Positions 46,117 to 56,726 of a DNA stretch of 64,000 nucleotides are shown here, piece after piece. Every line of letters starts with the position of its first letter. The first letter of the stretch is position 1. The translations under genes were made by a program, and so were the position numbers. Source of the DNA: Chrysaora quinquecirrha (taxonomy: Eukaryota > Cnidaria > Scyphozoa > Semaeostomeae > Pelagiidae); the NCBI GenBank assembly GCA_014526335.1, contig JACTAT010000010.1, positions 9,006,704 through 9,070,703 of the forward strand, read 5' to 3'. A model generated the notes under the pieces. That model searched no databases. It saw nothing but the letters and a program-made list of their open reading frames with translations, and was not told the origin of the DNA.

Positions 46117-49100
46117 ATGAAGAGGTCACACGTAGAAGAGAGCTCAGCTACTAATAATAGTAAGCAAAGAAAAATCGCTTGTGATGTGTGTGGGAAATTG
46201 TTTGACAGAATCTTAAATCTCGCATCACATAACAAACAGCGCATGATATACACCCGTCAACAGCAGAACAAAATAAATTAGTCAGTGAAGGTAAGAACAT
46301 GAACAAGATGGATAAGAAAGCATTTAGAATATATACCGAAGAAGAAGATATCAAAGACTGGGCAAGAATCACACAGCATACTATTCGAGAAATTAAAGAA
46401 GAATTGCCAAACCACAAGCAGGGGATAAAGTATTATGTCACTATCGATGCCGAATTTAAAAAGTATGGTGATACGCTTATCGTTACAGAACCACCACCCA
46501 CATTCAGAACCACCGTGCAGGCGTTGTTAAGGACAGAGTATGACTATGTTGAAGATCAGATAGTTGAAGCTATCAACACACTACGAGATAAGATTGATGA
46601 ATTCTTGGAGAATGGAAGTGGTTGGATATTTACAAAGTTTACCCAACTGCAAGTGAAGATGTTTGATTATGATGCAATTCGTGGTGGAAAGTATTTGCAA
46701 CTACCAACATACATTAAAAACAAGCAAGCCGTCATCAATGTACAGAACGAAGACGATAAATGCTTCATCTGGGCAATTCTATCTGCTCTACATCCAACCA
46801 ATCAACAGAATCCAGAGAGAGTTGCACCGTATTACGATACTTAGATGAACTTAACTGTGAAGGATTGACATATCCAGTAAAAGCATCCGATAAAAAGATG
46901 ATTGATACATTTGAAGTCAACAACAACATTTCAATCAATATCTATATGGATGAAGATGGCGAAATTGTGCCAGTAAGAATAACTGAAAATAAACGTGAAA
47001 AACATGTGCATTTGTTATTAGTATTCAATGACGATGGTGAGAGCCACTATTGCTGGATAAAGGACTTGAGCCGTCTTTTAGCAGGTCGAGATGGTCACAA
47101 ACATCATGGAAAACGTTTTATTTGTCCTCTATGCTTATCCTCGTGTACAACTCAAGAAAGATTGGAAAAGCATGAAAAGCTATGTAAGGCTCCTCAAGCT
47201 GTTGAATATCCTAAAGATACAGAATTAAAGTTTGAACATTTCAAACATCAGAGCTTGCTACCATTTATCATCTATGCAGATACTGAATCCATTCTGGAAA
47301 GCTCAAACAAAAGAGCTGCTTATCAAGAACACAAGCCGATCAGTTATTGCATTTATGTCAAATCAATCGATGATAGATGGCAACAACCGCTGGAATGCTA
47401 TACTGGTGAAGACTGCATGGAGGTGTTGATGAATCGACTAGATGAATTGAATGAGGAAATCCGAGCAGTGTTCAAGAAAACCATGCCGATGATTAGATTA
47501 ACACCCGAAGAAAATGCAAGACATGATATGGCTACACACTGCTATTGCTGCAAGCAGCTATTTGATGGTAACAATAAAAGAAAAGTCAAAGATCATTGTC
47601 ACATTACTGGGAAATACAGAGGACCAGCTTGCAAGTATTGCAACTTCAAACATCTAGATATAATAGCAAACACTCACACGATCCCGATCGTCTTCCACAA
47701 TCTCAAAGGGTATGACATGCATCATGTTCTGAAGAATTTGAAAGGTAGAAATACAAAGATCATTGCCAATTCGAAAGAAAAGATCATGACTGCACAGATT
47801 GGTTCTCATACTGATGTGAATGAAGATGGTAAGGAAAGAAATATTCATGGGATCAAATACATTGACTCCTTTGCATTTCTGAGTACAAGTTTGGCAACAC
47901 TAGCAGGCAACCTACCGAAAGAACAATTTGTCTCTATCAAAGGTCACCTACATGATGAGATTACTCAACAGCAGTACCCTAGTGTACCGAGAAATGAACA
48001 GGAAAGAGTTGCAGAATTGAAAAGAGAACGCCAAGGAATGTTTGAGCCTGGTGTAGCATGTAAAAACTCGCTAAAAGATGAAGATGTTCTAGATTACAGA
48101 AATTGGAAAATACCACCAAGGAGAGATTTGACAGATGCTGAAGCTGAAGAAGTTGAGAGAGCATTTGAGTTGCTGACAAGAAAAGGTGTTTATCCCTACG
48201 ATTGGGTGGATAGTGCAGAGAAAATGGAAGAAACATCTCTACCACCGAAAGAAGCATTTTACAACAAACTCTGTGATTCTGACATCAGCAATGAAGATTA
48301 TGAACATGCTCAGCAGGTTTGGCGATACTTCAACTGTCAGACTTTTCAAGATTATCATGAACTGTACTTGAAAACCGATGTGTTGCTGTTGACTGAAATA
48401 TTCGAGTCGTTCAGAGCACAAAGTCTGGAATTCTACGGACTCGATCCTGCACATTATCTAACCGCTCCTTCGCTGGCCTGGGATGCGATGCTGAAGATGA
48501 CTGGTGTGAAGCTGGAATTGTTATCTGAAGAAAAGAAGGACATTCTACTTATGATTGAAGATGGCATTCGTGGTGGTGTCTCGATAGCAGTGAAACGGCA
48601 TGCTAAATCAACAGAAAACAACACGCTGATGTATCTGGATGCAAACAATCTCTATGGATGGGCAATGTCGCAACCAATGCCGTATGGTGGTTTCAAGCAG
48701 TTTACACAAGAAGAAATCAGAAATACAGACATCCACGCTTTGCTGACAAGATCGAATGAAGATGTTGGTTATATTCTCAAAGTCGATTTGGAATATCCAG
48801 CCGAATTACACGATCATCATGCAGATCTACCATTGGCGCCGCAAAGATTACAAGTTCAAGAAGACATGCTATCAGAACATCAAAAGAACGCTCACGAAGA
48901 ACTTTTCGATGGAAAAAAGTTTAAGTCAACACCAAAGCTAATACCAAATCTATTCAACAAAGAAGAATACCTCATGCATGAAAGAAATTTGAAGCAGTGT
49001 TTGGAATTGGGTTTGAAGCTGACAAAAGTTCATGAAATCATTGAATTCAAGCAAAGTCTATGGTTGAAAGAATACATTGATTTTAATACCCAGAAGAGAA

Positions 49101-49939
49101 CACATGCAAGAAACGACTTTGAAAAAGATCTGTTCAAGTTGATGAACAATTCCGTGTTCGGGAAGACGATGGAAAATGTTCGAAATCATGGACGTTTTGA
49201 AATCTGTACTGATGGAGAAGTCTTGAGAAAATGGGTAAGAAATCCAAACTTTTACGGAGTAATTGAAATCAACGAAGACACGCTTTTGGTTGAGAAAAAG
49301 AAGAAGAAAGTTACACTCAACAAACCAATGTATATTGGTTTCAGCATATTGGATATTAGCAAAACATTGATGTATGATTTCCACTATAACTTTGCAAAGC
49401 CAAACCTTCCAAATGTTGAGTTATGCTACATGGATACTGATAGTTTCATCTACGACATACCAATGTCTAAAGATCAAGTCGATAAAGTATTGAAAGATCA
49501 CGAAGATGGATTCGATTTCAGCAATTATGATAAAGAACATCCAAATTACTCTACAAGAAACAAGAAAGTTATCGGGAAAATGAAAGACGAGCTTGGTGGT
49601 GTGGGAATGAAAGAATTTGTTGGATTGAGATCAAAGATGTATAGCTGTCAAATCAATGATGGAAATACAATCAAAAAAGCGAAAGGAATCAAAAAGTATG
49701 TTGTGAAGAAGCAAATGAAGCATGAAGATTATGTGAAATGTTTGATGGAAATGAGAGCAGATGCACACATTCAACGCAACATTGAATCACACTGTCACAC
49801 CATCTACACTACGGAAAGAAAAAGGACATTGCTGAATCCCTTTGATGATAAAAGATACATTCTTGATGATGGATTTAACACGCTGCCATATGGGCATTAT
49901 TCGCTAGAAAGACGCTGTGAAGAAGAAAACATTGATTGA
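46117..49939 (+). pseudogene. PolB: Protein-primed family B DNA polymerase, two frameshifts
   Basis: Replicates the element from protein-primed ends. Frame 1 (46117-46281) has the first two Cys of a C2H2 finger; a shift near 46230 moves to the frame of 46299-46844, with KCFIWAILSALHP; a one-base loss near 46838 moves to the long frame ending at 49939. In that frame (numbered from 46760) are Exo I IIYADTESIL (~170), an endonuclease-VII-like HNH block CYCC...KDHCHITGKYRGPACKYCN (~260-293), Exo II HNLKGYDMHH (~313), Exo III YLKTDVLLL (~536), motif A DANNLYGWAMSQ (~627), motif B NNSVFGKTMENV (~795), motif C YMDTDSFIYD (~890) and a KxY-like SKMYSC (~957). All catalytic motifs remain. Both shifts lie in the N-terminal part. 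Confidence 0.95.
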
Positions 49940-50045
49940 ACTGTTTTAACAAACTATTTTAACAATATTCTAAACTAAACTGTTGTAACAAACTGTATTA
50001 ACAAACTGTTTTAACATTATTCTAACAAACTGTTGTAACATTATT
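49940..50045. repeat. Short tandem units between convergent PolB and protease
   Basis: Repeats of AACTGTTGTAACAAACTGT-like units, with TAACATTATTCTAA, fill the gap where the two gene blocks meet tail to tail. It may hold the 3' ends of both transcripts; no clear AATAAA was placed. Confidence 0.6.
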
Positions 50046-50531
50046 CTAAACTGTTGTAACAAATTGTTTTAACAAACTTAAATTATATCTTCGTTTAACA
50101 TAGTTGTAAACAAATAAATCGTTATCTAACTTGTTCTGAATGTTGAAATATTTATTAACCATTGAGTTCATTGAAACGTTTTTTGTTCTATTAATTAGAA
50201 AGAATATGCAATGTTGTCCACATGTAGCAGTCTCATAGGATTGAACTTGAACCTTGTTATAAGCGAGCTGGAACGGTCTAATAAAATCTAGAAATTCTTT
50301 CAACATAGGAGGTTCACCAAACGAATCATAGAAATCCAATCGACCATCATCAGCAATATAGACAGCTACCCAGTGGGTTCCTTTACCAGTAAAATTATCT
50401 TCATTGAAAATAAATGAACAAGGTAGAGAATGAATGTCGATGTTTTTGATTTCATCTTTCCCAAATACACCATGGAAATGAGGTAGCTTTTCACGTTTTA
50501 CAAGTAAGTTATTAATCGTTATATCATCCAT
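50046..50531 (-). CDS. PRO: Adenovirus-type maturation cysteine protease
   Basis: 161 aa from the ATG at 50531, 2 nt after the stop of the capsid gene. It would cleave virion precursors. Visible catalytic residues are His53 in THWVAVY, Asp69 in DFYDSFG, Gln97 and Cys104 in QSYETATCGQHC; the Gln-to-Cys spacing of seven matches adenovirus protease and the Ulp1-like fold. Length is near that of adenoviral proteases, a little shorter. It is the last gene of the - strand structural chain. The frame is intact. Confidence 0.9.
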   Translation of the reverse strand: MDDITINNLLVKREKLPHFHGVFGKDEIKNIDIHSLPCSFIFNEDNFTGKGTHWVAVYIADDGRLDFYDSFGEPPMLKEFLDFIRPFQLAYNKVQVQSYETATCGQHCIFFLINRTKNVSMNSMVNKYFNIQNKLDNDLFVYNYVKRRYNLSLLKQFVTTV

Positions 50532-50533
50532 AA

Positions 50534-51844
50534 TTACCAATCTCGAATGATGTTTTTATGACTATCAATTTGAATGACTCTATCAAATTCACCCAAAATT
50601 ACAATGTTCATCAAACTGTCAACAGCGTTTGCAAAATTTATACTGATTCTCAGGTTACCCTCTCTTTTAAGCAAATATTGCTCATCTGCACAGTTTCCTT
50701 TAGGTGTCAAATCAAACCCATAGATTGCCGATCCTTGTTTGAATCTATCATAATCAATTAGACTAGGTGAATTATTCAAGCTGGTCACCAAGCGGCTGTA
50801 GGCATCAAAGTAATCATCATCATCATAATTCAATCTTAGAGGTGGGGTAATTTCTTGATTGTCAACAGTCACTTGAATGGCAGAAACAGAAACATGTTCA
50901 AACTCAAACGGATTTCCTTCATCCGCTCCATTGAATGATGAATTATCAACCAACGCAAAAAACAATCTGTTTGGAATCTTTCCATTGAACACATTATCTT
51001 GAACCCAGTTGGTTGTTGCAGCATTGATTAAGTAGCTTGCCATGTGAGGTTGACAGACTGGGTAAACCGCATTCGTTTTCATCAGTGTTCTTTCAATTCC
51101 TTTCAATACATCATCTTTAAGATGTATGTGACGAAGCACCAGTTTCACTTCGGAAATGTATAAGCGTGAAGTGTTTCCTGTCTTTCTCATCAAACAAAAC
51201 ACATCACTGTTTGGACTCAATCGCCATTGAAGACGAACACCAGGCAGCAAGTATTTGCTTTGATTGCAAATGTTGACATGAGGTTTTGTCAACACTTTAA
51301 CCTTTTCACTATCATCAAATGGTGCAGATCTTGCATTTAAACCCAGATTTTTTAACGTTGCGGTTGTTGGAAAACCAACATTTTCTTTGCCAATCGTATC
51401 ACTGACCCAGTTTGTCATTTTCAAATAGTTTTTAGCTCTGGTTTCATCAAACGTCAGAATTGTTTCCAAGTAAGATTGGTAGGCATACATTCCATTTGCT
51501 TCTGTGACGGGAGTGTCATTCAAAACCAACTCTATCTGCTTCCACATGGATTGGCCAATATTATTTATTACTCCAGCAAATTCTGCAGTGGTTTTTCCAA
51601 TATTACTTCCATCGACTCTTTTAATAGCTAGAGTCGAGACGAAATAAGAATGATTCAAGTCAATCATATGATCAGGCTGAGCAGGAATGTCAAACACAAC
51701 AGTTTGTTTTGAGGCATTGAGAGCAGCAGTTTGTGGAAAATATTCAACATCTTTAAAATACTTGACATCGTTTTGAATTACTGGTGGGCAGAATAAATCC
51801 AAACTTTCACTAGGACATTCAGTATATTCTGGCTTTATGCTCAT
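50534..51844 (-). CDS. MCP: Major capsid protein, double jelly-roll
   Basis: 436 aa, intact. Conserved Polinton capsid features seen: an N-terminal YFPQTAALN and VVFDIPAQPDHMIDL, INNIGQSMWKQIELVLNDT, the ANGMYAYQSYLETIL block, LQWRLSPNSDVF, and YISEVKLVLRHI; β-rich throughout. This is the family found across invertebrate genomes as Maverick major capsid protein, related to hexon-like double jelly-roll proteins. Its ATG overlaps the stop of the upstream gene as ATGA (51841-51844). The open frame suggests recent activity or selection. Confidence 0.88.
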   Translation of the reverse strand: MSIKPEYTECPSESLDLFCPPVIQNDVKYFKDVEYFPQTAALNASKQTVVFDIPAQPDHMIDLNHSYFVSTLAIKRVDGSNIGKTTAEFAGVINNIGQSMWKQIELVLNDTPVTEANGMYAYQSYLETILTFDETRAKNYLKMTNWVSDTIGKENVGFPTTATLKNLGLNARSAPFDDSEKVKVLTKPHVNICNQSKYLLPGVRLQWRLSPNSDVFCLMRKTGNTSRLYISEVKLVLRHIHLKDDVLKGIERTLMKTNAVYPVCQPHMASYLINAATTNWVQDNVFNGKIPNRLFFALVDNSSFNGADEGNPFEFEHVSVSAIQVTVDNQEITPPLRLNYDDDDYFDAYSRLVTSLNNSPSLIDYDRFKQGSAIYGFDLTPKGNCADEQYLLKREGNLRISINFANAVDSLMNIVILGEFDRVIQIDSHKNIIRDW

Positions 51845-52437
51845 TGTTGCAAATTCTTCTTCAACAGTTTCTTCAACAAAGTTTTTTTCAAATCAGGTTT
51901 CTTAGCTTTCTTAGCTCTTCCTTTCTTCACCGGCTGCTTAGGTATGAATATCCCTCTCATGGTGCTTTCTTTTATAGATCTTTTAGGACGAACTCTTGAT
52001 TTCTTACCAGCAGTCGATTTCTTACCAGCAGTCGATTTCTTACCAGCAGTCGATTTCTTACCAGCAGGCGATTTCTTACCAGCAGGCGATTTTTTACCAG
52101 CAGGCGATTTCTTGACAGATTTCTTCACAACATCGGCGATTTCTTCAGTAGCCTTCCTTTTAATTCCTCTCATAGAAGATTTGGTAGTATCTTTTACAAC
52201 TTCTCCAACATTCTCACCAGCTAATATCCGATCGACTGCCTTCTCTCCTTCTTCTTCTAAAACAGGTTTCAAAATTTTCTCAGCAGCTTTTACACCTTGT
52301 TTCTTTATTGTTGGCATTGCAGCTTTAACAGCTCTTTTAAAAATAGATCCGGCTTTCCTGAAAATACTACCAACTCCTCTTCCACGCTGGTAGGTGAAAA
52401 AATACGGAGTTGATTTGTAAATTGGGAAATCATACAT
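51841..52437 (-). CDS. Basic core or pVI-like virion protein with KKS(P/T)AG repeats
   Basis: 198 aa, strongly basic. Residues 18-45 form an amphipathic stretch, GRGVGSIFRKAGSIFKRAVK, like the short membrane-active or core peptides of adenovirus-type virions (inference). Residues 110-145 are six tandem hexapeptides, KKSPAG three times then KKSTAG three times, as in histone-H1-like tails, followed by a basic C-terminus. A role in condensing genome DNA or in membrane lysis is likely; which one cannot be told. It overlaps its upstream neighbour by 8 nt and its downstream neighbour by 4 nt. Confidence 0.65.
   Translation of the reverse strand: MYDFPIYKSTPYFFTYQRGRGVGSIFRKAGSIFKRAVKAAMPTIKKQGVKAAEKILKPVLEEEGEKAVDRILAGENVGEVVKDTTKSSMRGIKRKATEEIADVVKKSVKKSPAGKKSPAGKKSPAGKKSTAGKKSTAGKKSTAGKKSRVRPKRSIKESTMRGIFIPKQPVKKGRAKKAKKPDLKKTLLKKLLKKNLQQ
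51999..52111. repeat. 18-bp tandem repeat encoding KKS(P/T)AG
   Basis: Six head-to-tail copies of an 18-bp unit (TTACCAGCAGTCGATTTC and a G variant), in frame within the basic protein gene. Copy number probably varies between element copies. Confidence 0.9.
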
Positions 52438-53434
52438 GTTTTCTTCTAAAGTGTAGCAAGAATGTTGTCTTTGTTTTGTAGAATTGTATCTCTTTTCCCA
52501 ACTCGTTGTAGACTTTTATAGTAAATTCGTTGATATCGTTGTCTAATAATGGATAGTAGAACAAATTTTCAAATTCCACAAAATTTACAACGTGCTTGTT
52601 AATTTTCAACGGAATGAAGCGTAGCAGTGGCGTGCTAATTTTTCCAACTACACGATAGTCTAACAACGAGCAATATATAAACATATTCTTTCCTTCTGCG
52701 TTGACTTGGAAATGTTCATCACCCACCACATCAGTCTTTCTTTCGATTGCATTGAATACATAATCTGTTAATGCCTTGTCTAGATAAGTTCCAGTAAATG
52801 GACATGGTGTCCATCTCACATCTCTGTAATAAACATTATTCATGTTTTTATTATATTCTTCTGTAGCTTCAACGAAACCAAACAATTTGCACAAATCTTT
52901 TCCCAATGCAACTCTTTTAACATACTTTGGAAAGGTTATCTTGATTTTTGAATCTACAATTGAAAACTGTGGCAGACCTTCGTAAGGCAAACCTAATTCT
53001 TTTACATATTCTTTTACTCTTCCCTCTTGTGCGCGAATGTCTTCATTCATAATTGAAACAATTTCTCTCATTGTTAATTTGTGAACGGTATCTCCCTCTG
53101 AGATTTCACCAATAAGGTGACTAAGACGTACATAATACTCGCGCTTATCAGCTGCCTGATTCCATTTCTTTGTATATTCATCAGATATTACCAATCTCAC
53201 GTTCAAATCTTCAAAACCAACCTTGTCGGTACCAATTTGGAAAAATCCCATCATTCGCCAGGGTTCATATTTCCCATATTTGAATTCTGCGGGATTAAAT
53301 ACAAATCTATCGCTCAGTTCGTAGACCATTTCCACTAATGCCACCTCCCATTTTCCATGTAAATGTAATTGTTCTTTAAGTTTTATTGCTGAATCTGAAT
53401 CGTTGGAACATGTAAGATTAAAGTCATTAATCAT
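52430..53434 (-). CDS. Minor capsid (penton-like) protein
   Basis: 334 aa from the ATG at 53434. An upstream ATG in frame at 53524 is possible but would overlap most of the previous gene's end, whereas 53434 overlaps its stop by only 8 nt (ATGATTAA). Residues near the start, FNLTCSND..., and GKWEVALVEMVYEL are the conserved N-terminus of the Polinton minor capsid family. The end shows YCSLLDYRVVG, PLLRFIPL, YPLLDNDINEFTIKVYNELG and LHFR. It would occupy capsid vertices. The frame is intact. Confidence 0.75.
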   Translation of the reverse strand: MINDFNLTCSNDSDSAIKLKEQLHLHGKWEVALVEMVYELSDRFVFNPAEFKYGKYEPWRMMGFFQIGTDKVGFEDLNVRLVISDEYTKKWNQAADKREYYVRLSHLIGEISEGDTVHKLTMREIVSIMNEDIRAQEGRVKEYVKELGLPYEGLPQFSIVDSKIKITFPKYVKRVALGKDLCKLFGFVEATEEYNKNMNNVYYRDVRWTPCPFTGTYLDKALTDYVFNAIERKTDVVGDEHFQVNAEGKNMFIYCSLLDYRVVGKISTPLLRFIPLKINKHVVNFVEFENLFYYPLLDNDINEFTIKVYNELGKEIQFYKTKTTFLLHFRRKHV

Positions 53435-53790
53435 CTTTGCTGAAAAACAAGTCAATCTGACAATTGTCTTCAAATTTATCCGATATATCTTCCAACGTTT
53501 CCCAGTTGATGATTTTAATATCAAATGATTTTATATGAGATCTTGTTACTCTATACGATGCAGGATTTATAGTTGATCTATGAATCGATTGCGAATCGTC
53601 AATAACTAGACCCAATAGAGGAACAGCATCCTTACTTATAATGAAATCACAACAAACAGCAAACACTTTTTCATTCTCATCTTTTTTCTTTTCGATATAG
53701 CGTACAAGCAATCATGCTACATTTCCAACTTGTATCCACTGGAAGTGGATTAACAAAATTTACATGTCTATTATTTAAAGTTACATTCAT
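53427..53790 (-). pseudogene. Small ~120-codon gene, one frameshift
   Basis: Reading from the ATG at 53790 gives NVTLNNRHVNFVNPLPVDTS; near 53712 the frame must change to continue into RYIEKKKDENEKVFAVCCDF and end at 53427 (...LFFSKDD). The downstream frame has no ATG of its own after the preceding stop, which supports a single gene with a one-base shift. Function not recognised. It sits between the two minor-capsid-like genes and its stop overlaps the start of the second. Confidence 0.55.
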
Positions 53791-53805
53791 ATTACCGGTC
53801 TAATT

Positions 53806-54822
53806 CTAACTGTTAGTGATGTTTCTCCAATATATTGCTTTGCGGAATAGAGAGATGTTAATTTTATAGGATTCCCCTTCATCATCTACCAATCTTATTG
53901 GAATTTGTTGAAACTGCAACCTCTCCAATGGTGTGAAAATTATATTCTTTGGAGCATAATATCTAACATATGTATCGAGATCTGTATCGTAAAATGTTAG
54001 TTTTCTCAAAACTCGCCTTTTCTCAATACCACCAAGATAATTACTTTCCAATAGATCGCATTCTATATTTATAGATGTATGTTCATTTAAATGAACACCA
54101 TCCTTTATTCTACTCAAACAGTTGATCTTTCCTCCAGTTAAAGGATCTCCATCTGCCTTCTTCTTATATACAATCAGATACATAGCCTGGTGAGGTTGTA
54201 TACTGTCAGAAGTCTTGTATTCAAAGTATGTTAATGTTGAACCATTTGGCAATGTGTGATTCATTTGATCTTCCAAACCAAGGAAATGTGCCAAAGGTCT
54301 TGAAAATTTCATGAGAAGTGCACTGGTAAATTTCATCGTTTTACCGTGATAAGTTGAATATCCCAATGATTTCAAATCATCTTTCATTTCAAACTGTATC
54401 TTTCCATCAATCAATGATACTGATAACATGTTTTTCAACTCATAACCAAACTCAGGGAAATTCAATACCCTGTCATTGAAAAGCCTTTTGAATTCATAAT
54501 ACATGAGAGTATTATCGCGTGTTTCAATAATTTCTTTATCAAGATAGATTTTTTCATTAAAAAAATCATTTATACCCCAATCAAGCAATTTTCTCTCTTG
54601 ATCCGTGACTGTAACATACTCATTTGCTATTGAAAATCAATATTGATCTTGCAGTGATTTTTCTCCTCTATCCGGCAACGTCATTTGTAACAATGCCATT
54701 TCCCATTTTCTCTTATTGTTTAATTGAAATACGTGAGGTAAATCAACTGTGAAATCTACTAATTTCATTCTATCGGTAGCAAATCCCGAAGGAAGAACCA
54801 AATCAAATTCTTCATCAATCAT
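53806..54822 (-). pseudogene. Second minor-capsid-like protein, in-frame TGA
   Basis: A 339-codon frame from the ATG at 54822 to 53806, broken only by a TGA at 54637-54639. Both halves are in the same frame. The start, FDLVLPSGFATDRM...NNKRKWEMALLQMTLP, parallels FNLTCSNDSD...GKWEVALVEMVYEL of the neighbouring minor capsid gene, and the end QQIPIRLVDDEGESYKI parallels its FTIKVYNELGKEIQF. Length is also the same (338 versus 334), so the two look like paralogues. Its ATG overlaps the integrase stop as ATGA (54819-54822). Confidence 0.65.
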
Positions 54823-55858
54823 ATTGTCTCCAATTGACTTTCAGCTACCCACTCATCAAATTGGGGAGGATAACCTCTCCATCTGATTAAATAGAAGTTT
54901 TTGCCCCTCTTCTTCTTAGTTTTCAACACTTGCTCCACAACAAATGTTTTTGGAAGATACACACGTTGTAGCTCTTCTTTGTAGAAACGATAAACTATCT
55001 TGTCACCTTGTAGATCTTCAATTTCATACATTACTGGATATCTTTCTTTAAAGACTTTACTGATCTTGAATATTTCTTCAGTGTAATTTTGCAAGAAACC
55101 TTTCTTAAACATTCTCTTCTTCAAACTTAATCTTACATAAACTCCAGTTTTGAAAAGCTTTTTATTTTTCTGGTTTCTTTTTCGAACAGTGTAGACATTT
55201 TCTTGGTTGACTTCAGAAGGTCTCATACCAATAGATCTGTGGTATGTATTATTGTATGAGTTGACCAAATCTTGCAAATTATCAATGTATCTCAACGTAT
55301 TTCGTGCTTTAAGGTATCTATACATTCGTCCTTTTAATGTTCTGTTAAATTGTTCAACAATTGCTGCCTATACTTCATTATTTGCAGTGTAAAACCCAAT
55401 ATCGTTTTTCTTCAACAAAGCTTGGAATTCTTTGTTTATAAACTCGCTGCCTTTGTCGGATTGTACCTTTTTAGGTTTTCTTTCGGATAAGATTTCTTTA
55501 AACGCATTGACAATTTCTTTTGCAGTTTTTCTTTTAGAGGCTTTACCCATGCATACTTGCTAAAAGTATCAATACAGCATAAGAGGAATGTAATGTTGTC
55601 GTTTTCTTTTTTCAAATGCGTCATATCAACAAGATCACATTCCCACAAATAGTCAATGTTATTGGTTAGTATCCGCTCCCGTTTAAAGTTCTTCCTACTT
55701 GGTTTGTGCAGCGAATAGGCAAGACTAGTTTTACTCCATTCTTCAACATCTTTCCTTTTCAAATTAGGAATTACTTTTTTGAATTCCCTATACGCTTTAT
55801 CCAAACCCCCGAGAGAACCCGGAACAGAAGGATCAGAATATAACTTTTCTAAACTCAT
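54819..55858 (-). pseudogene. INT: Retroviral-type integrase with chromodomain, broken
   Basis: Inserts the element and makes the 6-bp duplication. The N-terminal part (55858 to about 55530) ends in DYLWECDLVDM with Asp75, the first catalytic residue, and FSKYAWVKPL. A one-base shift in an A run near 55529 moves to the frame with SDKGSEFINK (second Asp). An in-frame TAG at 55368-55370 then interrupts just before AAIVEQFNRTLK, which holds the catalytic Glu. The remainder is in the same frame: YNNTYHRSIGMRPSEVN, an SH3-like region, and a chromodomain FVVEQVLKTKKKRGKNFYLI with WRGYPPQFDEW. All DDE residues survive, but the gene needs two repairs to be read through. Confidence 0.93.
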
Positions 55859-56025
55859 AATAAATCAATTAACAATTCTAACAATTTAACATTTGTACAC
55901 TTTTTTCTTCGTCGCTTTCTTTTCTTGCACTTTCTTCCTTTATTTATAACCTTTTTAGGCTTTTTCTTCACTGGTTCATCATCAGATTTGCTTGGCTCCA
56001 TGACTATCTTTTCAAAAGAATCCAT
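55855..56025 (-). CDS. 56-aa highly basic protein
   Basis: ATG at 56025, stop TGA at 55857-55855 overlapping the integrase ATG as ATGA. After an acidic head (SKSDDEPV) it runs KKKPKKVINKGRKC then KKRKRRRKKC, and ends in a Leu-rich helix (KLLELLIDLL). About 40% of residues are Lys or Arg. It may be a small DNA-condensing core peptide, by analogy with the basic core peptides of adenovirus-like virions; this is inference. The precise overlap with the next gene supports a real gene. Confidence 0.55.
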   Translation of the reverse strand: MDSFEKIVMEPSKSDDEPVKKKPKKVINKGRKCKKRKRRRKKCTNVKLLELLIDLL

Positions 56026-56053
56026 TTTTACTGTCCTATAGAATTGTTGATCT

Positions 56054-56726
56054 CTATTTATAGCCTTTTTTAGACTTGTACACCACTAAAGGAGCTTCAT
56101 TAGGGAAAATATTAGTGCGAAATCTCATATCTTCTCCAATCGATTGTGTGAAATCACAAAGTAAGTAGCCGTACATTCTTGCTGTTGCATCATTGTAAAT
56201 GTCAAGGAATGTTTTTGGAGATGAGGGCATAATTTGTCGTGCAAGAAATCTAATTTGACTTCTATCTCGAGGATTCTTGAAAAGAACTTGATACTGAGTA
56301 TTGAGAGCTAAATTTCTCATTTCTGTTCCTCTTGGAAAAGGGTTTTGCATCATAACAATTACATTGATGTTTAGATGAGATCTTCCTTTTGTGAACAATT
56401 TTCCCAAATCTTTAAAGTTGGCAATTTCATGCATTAAATCATCGACAACAATAGTTAATCTTTTGTCCGATCTTTCGATTTCTTCGTACAAGTTTTCAGG
56501 TAGCTCAGTAATAAATCTACAATTCCGTTAAAACTTTTTTAACGCGCTCAAACAATTCCGGTTGATTTGTTCCCGAGATCCACATAAGATTGGGATATTG
56601 TCTGCCATTATCAATTATATTGTTATAATTTTTCAACAGATTTTCTACCCAAGTCGTTTTACCGCTTCCGCTTACTCCAGATAAAATCAAAGAAAAAGGT
56701 GCTTTAAATCTCAAATCATAACTCAT
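56054..56726 (-). pseudogene. ATP: Genome-packaging ATPase (FtsK/HerA type), one frameshift
   Basis: Pumps DNA into the capsid. From the ATG at 56726 (preferred; an ATG at 56753 lies in a motif repeated in the spacer) residues 16-26 read SGVSGSGKTTW, the Walker A loop. The frame ends at 56517 with a TAG; a one-base shift near 56516 opens the frame to 56054. There the Walker B LTIVVDDLM, a VIVMMQNPF sensor strand and NTQYQVLFKNPRDRSQI are seen, typical of the adenovirus/Polinton A32-like clade. All motor motifs remain. Confidence 0.88.

Noticed and set aside
46225..46845. Programmed frameshifting to read PolB
   Set aside because: No X-XXY-YYZ slippery heptamer at either shift. The sister solo genes read the second site in one frame with an extra base, so mutation or sequencing error is simpler.
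51944..52393. 149-codon + strand ORF with repeated DFLPA motif
   Set aside because: It is the antisense reading of the KKS(P/T)AG repeat gene and has no start context or neighbours on that strand.
55520..55535. Slippery-like GAAAAAC in the integrase as a programmed -1 site
   Set aside because: The zero-frame codons do not form a canonical heptamer, and a further in-frame TAG lies downstream.
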